A DNA stretch of 64,000 bases from NCBI GenBank assembly GCA_013398055.1, contig VZRS01010803.1, positions 1,119,098 through 1,183,097 of the forward strand. The letters run 5' to 3'. Below, one piece after another: positions 13,560-24,874 of this stretch. The position numbers and the translations under genes were made by a program. Below the pieces are notes generated by a model that saw nothing but the letters and a program-made list of their open reading frames with translations, ran no database searches and was not told the DNA's origin. This DNA is from Ifrita kowaldi. Taxonomy: Eukaryota; Chordata; Aves; Passeriformes; Cinclosomatidae. The stretch's first letter is position 1; every line of letters starts with the position of its first letter.

Positions 13560-13631
13560 TCTAGTCTGTTAGACTGCATCTCTCAGTCTTGCATTAGCGC
13601 CTGCTGTAACTTGGTTCCCTGGAAGAACAAG
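13560..13631 (+). CDS. NHSL1: Probable NHSL1 cassette exon (72 nt, phase 0/0, Cys-rich insert)
   Basis: A pyrimidine tract of about 60 bases leads into CGACAG, followed by 24 open codons and a donor AACAAG|gtactt. The reading frame encodes SSLLDCISQSC, then ISACCNLVPWKNK. Both ends are phase 0, exactly the phase of the junction between the 10345-10472 and 19648-19840 exons, so inclusion or skipping leaves the frame intact. The insert is compact and hydrophobic with four cysteines, and would lie between the acidic EEIEQK tail and the CPVSPPEEE segment. Function is unknown; a lipid-modified or membrane-touching segment is only a guess. The splice architecture is seen directly; that it is a used alternative exon is inference. 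Confidence 0.6.
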
Positions 13632-16600
13632 GTACTTTGCCCACGAGTGGGACCATCCAGCTGCCATATCTGCAGCTTGATGTTACCTGTAGCATTTAGC
13701 ATATATGCAATCTTATTCTGCTCTTAGCCTTCAGTCGTTACCTGCTGCTTTTTTCTGCTTAAAAAAAAAGGCAATTAAAAAAACAACCGCTCAACAGAAA
13801 AGTCCCATGCCAGGTTTGTTTCCTTTTATTTTCCTCTGTACTCCTTTTGGTCTGCAGTACAGTATCCTGTATTTACTTGGTTCACAGAATTTTTTACTCT
13901 CTTTTTGTCTACTAACATTTGCCTCCTTTGAAACCCCTCCTCCAGTGGACACTGTGTTTTATTTAATTGGCTGCTTCATTGGTTTTTAATGAGCCAAGGA
14001 AAAACTACTAATTTGGAGGAATGTATTTTTCTTGAATGATAAATGTGAACTACAGAGAATACCTCCTCCCAAGCGTGCAGTATTGCATATATTACTTGTT
14101 TATTCAGTTTATGAAAACATTTGTGCACCCAAAACTTATGGTGTTTTTCCCTACATTGTGTCATTTGGCTAATGAACTTTGCCTTGATAGTTGCTTAGAA
14201 ACAAAGCTGGATGGTTTGGGTGAAAAAACACTTATTTTGCTTATTTTGCGGGGGGAGATGGGGGGAGAGTGTATTTTTGCCACTGTACTCATCTGAACTG
14301 TTAGTTGCCTCTCCAATATCTGCAAGAAACTGTTTAGTATCTGAAGTGAAAACAAGTGCACTAACTGTATTGATTTAAAGAAGTCTAATCCCAAACTTTA
14401 CTTGATGTTAAGAGGAGGTAAAGCAGTTGGGCACTTCAGTTTTGGAGGTGGGAATGCCTAAGAAGTCCTGAGGCATGAGGTCTGGCAGAGCTGAAGATAC
14501 CTGTGGGTGATGGTGTCCTCAGGTAGCCTCCCTGCCCCTCTGCTGCAATTGCATGGCACTGCTCTTGTAAGCACCACACATATTTTATACCATTTGCAGG
14601 GGTTTGGTTTTTTTAAATACTGCACCATTTACTGAACTAAAGCAGCAGCTCATAATGCATGAAATGCCAAAGCATTAAGCTGTGTGCAGAAAATCATTGA
14701 ACAAAGAAAAGAGGGTAATTCCTCACTCACCGCATACTCAGACTGTGCAGCTGCTGTGGGAATTGTGGATGCTGAAAGTTTACACGGGTTTAGAAAGCAA
14801 CTGGGTACATTCTTGAAGGGTGAGGACTCCATCCAATGCTGAGAGAATATTCAGGAAAAAATATCTGCTCTGTGCATCCTCAGATTTGAATTTCACCATG
14901 ATATCATTGATTAGCCATTATCTTAAGGCAGATATTGGACAGGCTTTCAGAGTTTCAAGCAGTACAGATCTTCTTGTGTTTTTTAATGCCGTTACAACAG
15001 AGTAGAGGAAGAAGAAAAGAACATTTCTGTGGTGCTTGTTAAGGTGATAATTTGCTTGATAGTCAGTAATTTCAGCTGACAAAAAAAGTTCTTTCCTTAC
15101 TGAGACCTAATAAAGGTTATGAAGTTAAGAATTTAGTAGGATAGCAATATAGATCGGCTAGTGCAGCTGGAGACCTGTGTATAGAAATAATAAAATGGAA
15201 TATTCTTTGGAGACTGGGGGAACTGGACTGGTGACCTTGGTCTAGAGGACACCAAATAGAGTCTAATGACTAATTCATCTGAAGTGTAAGTTCATGTACA
15301 TGTATAATGTGGCAGTGTTCCATGAGACAGTGTGAAACCCCACGGATTGAATTAGGTGTGTGAAGTGCCGTTCTCAGTTGGCCAGGCTTGGGTCTTGGGT
15401 TTCTTTTCCCTGTTACTGATTGTCTTGATCCCTTGGTGTTGGGAAAGTGGCACTTGAAGCCATTAAATCTAGTAAAACACTGGAGCAAAAATAGAATGTT
15501 GGCAAATATAATAGACAGCTGAACTGGTATGGTTGCTGTCTCCAACGCTGATATTTTTTCTCTATTTTGTTTTTCTGATAAATTGTGATTTTTGAAGTGA
15601 TTTTAGTAGATAGTAGGGTAAATGGCATGACTAGAAGTTTGAAGTCTCTTTGCTGAAAAGTAAAATTTTTATGGATTGAGTTTTCTTCCTGGAGGCTCCA
15701 TCTTTTTTTAAACACTGTAGTATAAACCCCTGTTATATAAAAAGGATTTAGAATAAACAGATTATTTAGGCAGAGAGTGCTGCGAGATACATAGCATAAA
15801 CTCATTAGTCATCTGGGACCTCTCAAATAGCATGAATGTGCTGAGATAGTGAAACCCTTTTGTTGTATCTCAGCAGCTGAGTTGGCTGGGGGACAATATG
15901 TCAACAAGGCGTCGGAGAGGCTCCAGCTCACTTAAGCCATATAGCTTGTCTACAGGATATTTATAGGCCATTTTTCTCCTGGATTCTCCATTTTAACTCC
16001 CCTTTGAAGGTTCTTGCTTCTTCCCCTCTAGTGCATGTTTGTGGAAACACTGCAAGGTCCAAGGCTGCTGCTTCCACATCCCACCTTTACCTCTTACCAC
16101 ATCCATGAAAAAGAATGAATTCCAACAAATTTTCCTGCGGAGATGAGTGTGGCAACCCATTCCAGAGATTTTGGCCATTTAAGTCTAGCAGTAAAGTTAT
16201 TACGACTCAGGGATGCTTTAAAAAGGGGACAAGTACTTCTGTTCTGTTATGTACATAGAGTTTATTATCAGCTTTTCTAAGCAGATATATATTCTCGAAG
16301 TACTGCCTCGTTCTCCGTCTGGTGTAACAGACCTGACTGGAGAAGACATTCCTGCCACACAACAGCAATTCACTGCATCTTCCAGCAAGCTTCCATGCTG
16401 TGAATCTGGGAATGTTTGCCAAAAATATGTAAATCTCATTTTCATCCTAATTATAGAGATAAATAATTTCTGTCTGAAGAAGGCTGAAGGATGAGCTCTT
16501 GCATTCCTCTGTGTGTAATAAAGCTTTGTCATGCCTACACCATTATCACTGAGAGTACTTTGGAAGAAAGGATATAAGTAGAGACAGTCATGTTACTTCA

Positions 16601-19600
16601 GGATCCATGGGAAATCTACCTACAGTTGAAATGTGAACAGACTCTTACACCCAAAACCACCTCCAGCTCTTGTACTGAATTGTTTTGTAGAAGTACATAC
16701 GTGTGTCCTGTGGCAGGAGGTCGTTCTCACTGGCACTGCCTTGAACTCAACTGCACCATTGGGTTATCAGTTGCTTCTGATTGGTTATATGCTCATATAA
16801 CCTGATTCATTCCTGTCTTACTCCATCTATCCCCAATTTTCTCAGTTTCTAATTCTGCAGATTTCTGACTGGTGCTCCACATTCTTTGGATAATTAGAGT
16901 TCCCTTGTAGCAGATGCTTCACTTCTTCAATTTTTCTGTTCATATACTATAACAAAAAACCTGTTCTGCTTGGCTTGGGTAATTTCTTTGAAAAGGAAGG
17001 ATGGCTTTGTAACCAGTATCTCTGCCACTTCACGTAATGGAGTAGCCCTTAGAGACTTCTGTATGACAGCTGAAACCTGACACTGCAGTACAGTCTGAAG
17101 GTGACACATACTGATGCTGACAGTATCAACCAAACAGTGTGTTTGAAGGTCACTGGTGCTCATCCTCACCCCAGACAAACTGCAAAACTATGCTTGAGGT
17201 GTCTCCCCTGGTCTCCCTGATTCAGGTGGAGAAGAGCTCATTGTAGAACAGGGAAAGCAGTATTTCTTTGCCTCAACCTTTGATTACTCCTTTAAGTGTA
17301 CATACAATGCCTGCTATGACAAGTGGGCTATCAGCCCCCTATCATGTTCCTTACAAACCCTGTATCTCTTGCCCGGGTTTTAAACCTAACTGGGGGGAAG
17401 CATGGCCTGGAGGCAGCTTTCCGATCTTCAATGGCATTCCTGTCCCAAATTGCTTAAGGTAATGAAGGTCTTTATGAATTTGGGTGATTTGAAGTGGGAA
17501 AGTCCTTGTGTTTGCAAGTACATATATATGTGCCCACACTGTATATGTATACAAATAGTGTATGGACACACTCTCAAAAAAAGATAAGCACTCACATCAT
17601 ATTATTACTTGGTTTTAGAGCCTTTTAGAAACAGCAGAGGCCTGAAAAAATGTTGGTGTCCTCCAAGAAGGTTGTATTGATAGAGCTGCTGGGGCTTTCA
17701 CTGGGCTGAGCCCTTACCTACAGAGCAGCATCTATCCCTTCCACAGCCTCTCTAGGAAAGAAATTCAAGGCTGTCAGAAATGGATTATATCCTTGAAGAA
17801 AAGCTCCCATGTTTTGAACTGTGGTTCCAAACCACAGAATGACATTGGTAATAGTTTCATTGCCTGAAATGTTTTTTTTTTTTTTAGTGTTGCCTGAAGA
17901 GGTTTTACTTTTCTTTTACTTTTTGCCTGGAAGTTGCTTTTATTTTTGTTTTCTATTTAATAAAATGTTGGACTCTGTCCTAAAGGATGTAGAGTCAAAG
18001 CACAACAGAATAAATAAATGGTTATTTATTTATAAACAGTGGGAACTCCTCATAGTAACAGGAAGAAAATAAAAATCAGAAATGATAAACAGCGGTTGCA
18101 GCACAGTGTTTGGGCAAGTCTTTTTTATAGAACTTAGCTTCAAGAGAAAACAGATCACTTAGACTGAACACCCACAATAATAAAAAAAAATCCATCTGTT
18201 ATAAAGAGCTGTGATGTTTTATTCCATGCCTGTGTGCAGCAGTGAAGGGGGAAGAGGCAGTACTGACGACCCTATTCTGAGTAGCATTTGGCTTTCCAAA
18301 GAAGAGAGGAGGGTAATTCTGGTCTGGTGGTAGGGAGGAAGGTCCCAAAGCAAACTCCTCTGAAACAGAGGAGTCGACAGCTTGCAGAGAGATCTCTGCT
18401 GGTGCTGCAAATGCTGTGCAACTTCTCTTCCATGTTCTCTTCTCTTCTCTTTTTTGTTTTGTCGGGGGGCGTAAGGAGACTCTGGTTGGTTTTCCTCCAG
18501 GTCTTCCTTCCTCTCCTGCTTCTGGGATTCCCTGGAGTGCCTTGCTGGCAGGAGTGAGGAAGAGGGAAGGCTGCTTCTCTCAGGTTCACTTGCATTTGTG
18601 ACCATCTACTAGAAGCCCCAGTGATGTCTTCTGCATGGCCTGAATCTGCCTGCCCTTGGTGTTTGCCGTGCACAAGCACCGTCCTGTCAGTAAAAAGCCG
18701 TGCTATGGCTTTCTCTGCCATTACTGGCATGCAAGCAAAGACCTTGTAATGAAAACAGATTTGCTCCCCAAAAGGAAATGGTTTTTTTGACTTGCAGCTT
18801 TGGTGGAGGGATTTGCACAAGCTGTTGCAACCTCTTTTTCTCGTGCAGAAAGTTGTTTGTTTCATTGGTTGGTTTTTTTTGTTTGTTCGTTTGTTTGTTT
18901 GTGGGGGTTTTTTGGTTGGTTTTTTTTTGGGGTTTTTTTTTCCCTACGTAAAACACTTCATGGAATTGAAGTCTGCCACTTTAAGAACTGACTTTTAAAA
19001 TTACCACTCTGTGGCTACTAATAATATTAAGTGCTTTACCCCTGAAAAATGAGTAACCCCTTGGATTGTGGTGAGTTTCTCCACGACCAAAGCCAAGCTG
19101 ATTGCTACCTCACTGATGCATGTCTGATGATTTCGTGGGTTCTTCTGATTGGTTCTTTTACTGAGCTCTACTAAAATCTGTCTTTTCATAACGGGCTTCT
19201 TGCTGAGACCTTACGCATTCATACAGCGTAGTGCAGCTGGACAAAGCAGTGCTCAGATCTCATCTTCCAGTAGAGCCTGGGGGGGTGAGAGGGGAAGGGA
19301 AGGCAAACCTTGGTGCAGGGAGAGAGGGGTTAATCACTGCAGGAACTATGCCAGTGTGTAAGGTGTAATTAGTTACTGTGCTTTGCTATGTGCAAGACCA
19401 CTCTTTTCCCCTTCATTGGTATATATTCCTTAGACTAATCAAATGTCTTGAAAAAATACAAACTAGGTGTTTCGTTGTGTGTTTTTAAAACTGCTCTTTA
19501 TGTAGGTCGAAGTGTGATATTTGTGAGGGTGTGTTTTGCTCCACAAGCAATCATGCTGACTACAGCAGCAACACCTCAGTAATACTGTAGTCCTACGGGT

Positions 19601-19647
19601 TTTTTTTAGTAGTAAATTCACATTGTTATTTGTATTTCTGTTTGTAG
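13632..19647 (+). other. NHSL1: NHSL1 intron
   Basis: Mostly AT-rich intronic sequence. It contains the G/T-rich tract at 18867-18943. The long minus-strand open frame around 18272-18865 has no recognisable domain and overlaps plus-strand frames, so I do not call it a gene. Confidence 0.75.
18867..18943. repeat. G/T low-complexity tract with (GTTT)n core
   Basis: The tract is nearly all G and T, with a GTTT repeat core at about 18880-18902 followed by alternating G and T runs. The short repetitive open frames across it on both strands are artefacts. Confidence 0.9.
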
Positions 19648-19840
19648 TGTCCCGTCTCTCCCCCTGAAGAAGAAAAGCTTATTACCATCAAAAGGCCTAA
19701 AAGTCCAGCTACAAATGAGTTATCAGATATCAACACCCAAACCAACTGGACTAAGTCTCTTCCACTGCCAACGCCAGAAGAGAAAATGCGACAACAAGCA
19801 CAAGCCGTCCAGACAGATGTGGTTCCTATTAATGTGACTG
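19648..19840 (+). CDS. NHSL1: NHSL1 coding exon (193 nt, phase 0 in, phase 1 out)
   Basis: The acceptor is TTTGTAG and the donor ACTG|gtaggc. It encodes 64 full codons from CPVSPPEEE to VVPINVT, then one base of a Gly codon. The central block NTQTNWTKSLPLPTPEEK is one of the best conserved segments of the NHS family and is shared, slightly altered, with the paralogue NHS. The length and phases match the family gene structure as I know it. The segment is rich in Pro, Ser and charged residues and looks unstructured apart from the conserved PTPEEKMRQQAQ stretch, which may form a short helix. Identity with NHSL1 rather than NHS is clear from MRQQAQAVQTDVVPINVTG. Confidence 0.97.
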
Positions 19841-22800
19841 GTAGGCTTTTAATTTCAGTAATTGCATTACACTGATGAAAAGGGCAGAGATGAAAGGGGA
19901 TCCATACAGTTGGCTAGTATTTGGACACTCATATATTCAATGCATTAATTTTAAATTACTTACCACACCTTTCTGTGAAAACCATTTTGCTTTTAATAGT
20001 CTAAATCTGAACTTAATTAGAAAACATCAAAATCCCTTGAAATTATCATTAACGGAGATAGCTAAAATATGTGGGCTTGAAACAGCATTAGTTATTCATA
20101 AAATGCAAGAAGAGGACTGATAAATAGCAGTGTTTTGCTGTGGACTACACTGAGGATATGTAATTGAAAATCATGTTTTTTATCCAATGTTGATGATATT
20201 TCAAGATTTACTTCTAGGAATTTTATTTAAGGAAGGTTGTCAGGAACTTCTGTGTTCCAAAGACTAAATGTTACAAAAATGAAGAAAAAAAGCTCTAGGG
20301 TCTAATTTTTATCAGCGACAAAAGGTTTAGGTGTCAAGGAGAGTAGGGTTAGAACAGCAGAAGTTAGTGAGGCTAAACCTTTGAGCAATACTCTAGGTAA
20401 GACACTCCACTTACATAACCACAGTCCACATTTTCTTGTTATGAGCTGTGTATTAACTCTTCATTTTGAAATTGCTCTTTGATTTTACAGTTGCAGAACT
20501 CTCACTGTGTGGAAGTTAAATTACGTTAAAGCCTAATGCCAAATAGATATTTTGTTGTGTGTAAAGCAGAATTTCTGTCAAAGATGGAATTATTGCTTCA
20601 ATTTAATAACCCCTTTTTTTCTGCACAGTATCAAGATTGTCTGTTACCAGTTAACTCAGATAACTGACCGCTTGCCTGTGAAGCCAGGATGATACTCAAT
20701 ATCCAATTTATTTCAAATGCCATATGGCGTGCTCTGACTCCATGCTTACTCTGACAATCAATAGCTTGTAATGTTTGGTTTTGTTTTGAAAGTAAATTAG
20801 GTTCTCTTTCCCTGCATGACTAGCAGTGCTTTTTTCACCTGTATTTTTATAAACTAGTATTTTAATTAGTATTATTTAATAGTATTTAAATATTCTATTA
20901 GTATAGGAGCAGGACATCTGTAACAAACATTAGCAAGCTCTGAGAAATCAATGAGAAATTATTTCTTAAATAAACAGCAGAAGATATTTGAAGTAAACAG
21001 ATGAAGACAACATGAAATCATGAACACCCCACCTCTGGAAAATTAATAGAAGGAAAATATATGCAGTGCTGAAATGTTACTAGGCCAGTTGGCATTATCT
21101 AGGGAATTTAGGATACAGATGCAGAAGGCCAAGTTATGGGAACAATGGATAATCTGACATAATCAATAAGCTTGAGTAGGGCTTAGATATTGTGACAGCA
21201 GGAACACAGTATACTTAGAGAAACAGTAATCTGTTGTTTGATTTAATGACCCTGCATACTGCGAAAGGTACAGGGGAAGTAAACAGATGGAAAGAAAAAT
21301 GAGGTAAAGGGACCAAATAACTCAGATTTAATTCATCATCATGTAGAACATCACCTTGTTTGGATAAATTACGTTTGTGACTTCAACCTGCATAATTTGA
21401 CTGGTGTAGAGAACCTTGTGTCCCCTGAATGGTTTAGTTCAGCATTAAACTGTTAGTAACAGCACTCAGAAAACTCAACGATTCTCAACTTTTTTGATTG
21501 AAAAGGTGCACGTGCATATTTTATCCCGCCTTTCTGGAGTGTGTGGTTGAGCACTTACTCCCTTATAAACATGGTAACTGGAAGAGGTAGAAAGGGAGGG
21601 CATTAAAGGAAGACTGCTGTTGCACCATGTCATCTGGTCTCCAGGATCCAGCATTCCGTTTCCCTCGAAATAATTATATTGCTACTGTGAAACAAGGCAA
21701 GCGACGTGAGCCACACACAACATACAGAAAAAGCTGCTGTCCTTGTTCCTCTTTAAAAAGTCACAATCTGCTCCCCTCCTCTGCTCTCCCACACACCGAG
21801 TAATTTTATTTTGTGAAGTTCCTTATGTTACTGCACGAGGCAGGAAAAAAACTGACAAGAAATTCTGTGTTGTTTGTTCAACATAACACAGAACAAACCA
21901 TTGAGGATTTTTGTTTTGATTTGGCTTTTCCCTTCACACACTCTTTTTCTCACTCTCCCAGAAGAGAGGTCACAAAATTTCCATTTTACTACTCCTGGCA
22001 TGAAATAAAAGGTTAACCTCTGAAGAGGCTGCTGGCAATTGGTAACGTTTTCAGCAGTGCATTAGTAGTGATTCTGCTACAAAGGCCTCTCACGTGGCTG
22101 TGCAATAAATGCTCCATGAGTTCAGCTTTCAGGGCTCTTTGGTGAACAGATTGCAACTAATACAGTAGTCATAAAAATCTGTTGGATAGCCTGAAGGTGC
22201 AGGGGCATTGCATTAGGCTGACAAGCTGCTGACTAGACATCCAGATTTGGAAGTGGTTTCAGTCTGAGAGTGCCTGGGCTGAGCTTTATTCTGGCCTGCA
22301 AGGGGTTGGACTGGATTTTTCAGTGGTGGCCAGTCTTTGCATTTACATATCCTGTGGGTTAAAAGATATATAATGGTGTCTGTTCTTGTGGGTTTTCCGG
22401 AACTAACTTTCTTTCCAGATGGAGGAGTCTGGTAATGGTGGAGGTGATCAGTGCCAGGCTGGATCCTGCAAAATATTTAAGCATTTGCTTGAGTCCAGCT
22501 TGACTGACTTCAGTGAGATTTAAGCACATGCTTAAATATTTTCGGTGAATCCAAGGAAACTGAGTATACTGCATGAGGGACAGCTGAGTAAAGTATATAA
22601 GGAATACCCAGATGAGTTATTACAAAGCTGTAAGAGAAGGAGAAAAGTATCCTTATATCTGTAAAATGTACTTAACATTGACATCGATATTTTCTAAAAT
22701 GAAAAAGATGACAATGAAAAAAGAAAAGACTGAGGCATTCTGATTTTGCTTGTTGTATTTCATTGAAGTTGCTATTTTGAAATTCTACAGATTTGCATAG

Positions 22801-24742
22801 TGGCCTTTGTGTATCAAAAGCCATTAAAGATGGATTGGTTGAGTTAGCTCTTGGGTAGCTCATTTGGAACAAGTTACTGTGAATCAGTTGACGCAGTAAC
22901 ATTTCCCCATGGCCATCCTGTTTGTGCTGTCTGAGGCTTCATGTGAAAGACTCTCTCCTTGTTTGCACCCTCTGCTTACCACTTAACATTTTATGCCAGG
23001 GCATTCAGATCTGACTGCATTATAGTTTATTGCAATCACCATCTCAGGCATAATTGTTGGCCTTTGAGTGAATAAAGTTATGTTCAGAGATGCAAAACTT
23101 TATCCTTCAAATCTATTGGATTCATTATAATGTGGTTGGAATTATTTTTGTCATCCTGCATGACAGGATAACCTAATGTCCTGACTCTTGCCCCATACAG
23201 GTCCTAACATCCTAATACTGTTACTGCCCCAGACAGTGGATAGTCTGTCTCAGTATTTCAGGACTTCTACAAAGTCAGTGGGATCCATAGCTCTAAATTT
23301 TATAGTTCCCATGAGCTTCCGCTCCTCCCTTAATCTGATTTCAGTCAACCCAAAAGTTGGATGAAACTGGCATTTTGCAATTGCAAGGATTCCATTCAGC
23401 ACAAGCATGGCCCATGGTCAAGGCTCCGGTCAAACAGAGTCAGAGTCTTTATCTTTACAACATGGTGAATGAAAATGCAACATTTTTTCCTTGCATTTTC
23501 TCAAGTCCACATGCTATACTTTAATATATGACTGTATCTTTAACTGTTATAGAGGTAATGAGGTTTTCTACGCTACTCGCACGACGCACATCGTCCTGAT
23601 GTGCAGTCAGCCAGGGGTAATTTTTATGATGTATTAGTTACCGTGCATTAATCACTTTTTAGAGGTAAATAATTTGGTCATCAATTTTCAAAAAAAGTGT
23701 ACAGTGGAAAAAAACATGTACAATGTATATCAAAGTTTTTCTGCCTTTAAGTTTTAAATGGGCCATCTAAAGGACACACTGAGCAGTGTTTTAAAATGCT
23801 TAAACTTCTAAAAAGGGAACTTAAATGTGAGCTATGGGGGTCAGCTCTTAAATTTTTAGATGTGACAGAGAATTAGCTCACTATCTATAGGGCAATTTTT
23901 ATCTTACTACTAGTAAAATGGCCAAATTATAAACCTCTAAACAAAAGTGAAGTCCTAAAGAAAAGCTGCTTTATGATAGTGGTGCTTCTGGGTCCCATTA
24001 TGATACAGCACATGGTCATCATAAGGCTTTGTCTGGCAAAGTGTACTTACACATTTTTTTCAGCTCTTGCCATTGTATATTTTTATAATCATCTGTAAAG
24101 TTTCCATTTTAAGCAGCTTTCACTCTGAAATATTTATGAGTCCACGAGATCAGTTTGATCTCTGCGTGCTCCGTAGTTCTTATTTGTATTCGTGTTAAAA
24201 GATCAACACCAGAAATGTGGTACACTTGACAGGTTCAGAGCAACTTGGAATGAAAAAGAAGGGCCTCATGTGAGTTAATGATGGAGCTGTGCAAAGACAT
24301 TGTAATAGCTGTTGCCAATAGCAATGTCTGTTCCTGCATAAACCATTGAGATCTTCCATTTTCATGAGCAGATTTGCTTTTTCTGCAGCTCATTACTTAA
24401 AAATAAATTAACAAAACCACAGAGAAACCTATAAAGGGCCAAATTAAAGCAAGGTTTCTCTTTGTTTGTGGAATTACAGCTCCTCTCACCAAATATGAAC
24501 TGGGCTCAGGAAGTCAAAATTCCTTTTAAAACATGCAGTACTGTGTAATGGATATTTTTGTGTAAAGCCTTACTGTGACAGTGTGCTGTATCTTCTTCAG
24601 TGTAAACCTTCATTGTAGGACATAGCTAACATCATTTATTAATGCCTTTTTTTCCATTTCTACAACAAAACTAGTGGAAGAAAGTGCATGATGTCAGTGT
24701 GCTTGGAAGTAATGTTGCTTTGCTTGTTCTACCATGTATTAG
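19841..24742 (+). other. NHSL1: NHSL1 intron
   Basis: AT-rich intron. It carries the palindromic repeat at 22463-22542. The region from about 23,000 to 24,650 is free of obvious repeats and has the look of slowly evolving non-coding sequence, but this cannot be judged without an alignment. Confidence 0.75.
22463..22542. repeat. Inverted repeat, ancient MITE-like palindrome
   Basis: Arms of 21 nt at 22470-22490 and 22522-22542 are reverse complements with one mismatch (core AAAATATTTAAGCAT), separated by 31 nt. The left arm is preceded by GATCCTGC, the block seen at the ends of a palindromic amniote repeat. It is related to the fragment at 4751. It is probably an old non-autonomous DNA transposon copy; a structured conserved element is the alternative. 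Confidence 0.6.
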
Positions 24743-24874
24743 GGGAGAATTTCGACCGCCAAGCCAGCATTCGGCGGTCTCTAATTTACACAGACACGGT
24801 GGTAAGACGGCCGAAGAAAGTCAAAAGGAGAAAGACTATTACAGGAATCCCTGACAACATACAAAAGGAGCTAG
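24743..24874 (+). CDS. NHSL1: NHSL1 coding exon (132 nt, phase 1 in, phase 1 out)
   Basis: The acceptor is CCATGTATTAG and the donor GCTAG|gtatgg. The bases GG finish the Gly codon, then 43 codons read ENFDRQASIRRSLIYTDTVV and on through a strongly basic RRPKKVKRRKT cluster to NIQKEL. The basic cluster is a candidate nuclear-localisation or phosphoinositide-binding patch (inference). The same exon in the paralogue NHS has a comparable basic run, so the segment is a family hallmark. The final G of the exon starts a codon completed by the tandem acceptor of the next exon. Confidence 0.97.

Noticed and set aside
18272..18865. 197-codon minus-strand open frame in an NHSL1 intron
   Set aside because: No domain, no splice context, overlaps plus-strand frames and abuts the G/T-rich tract; sequence has no protein-family features I recognise.
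22255..22335. Possible CR1 tail ('aaggggttggactggat')
   Set aside because: Only one short block resembles CR1 and the diagnostic 3' end is missing.
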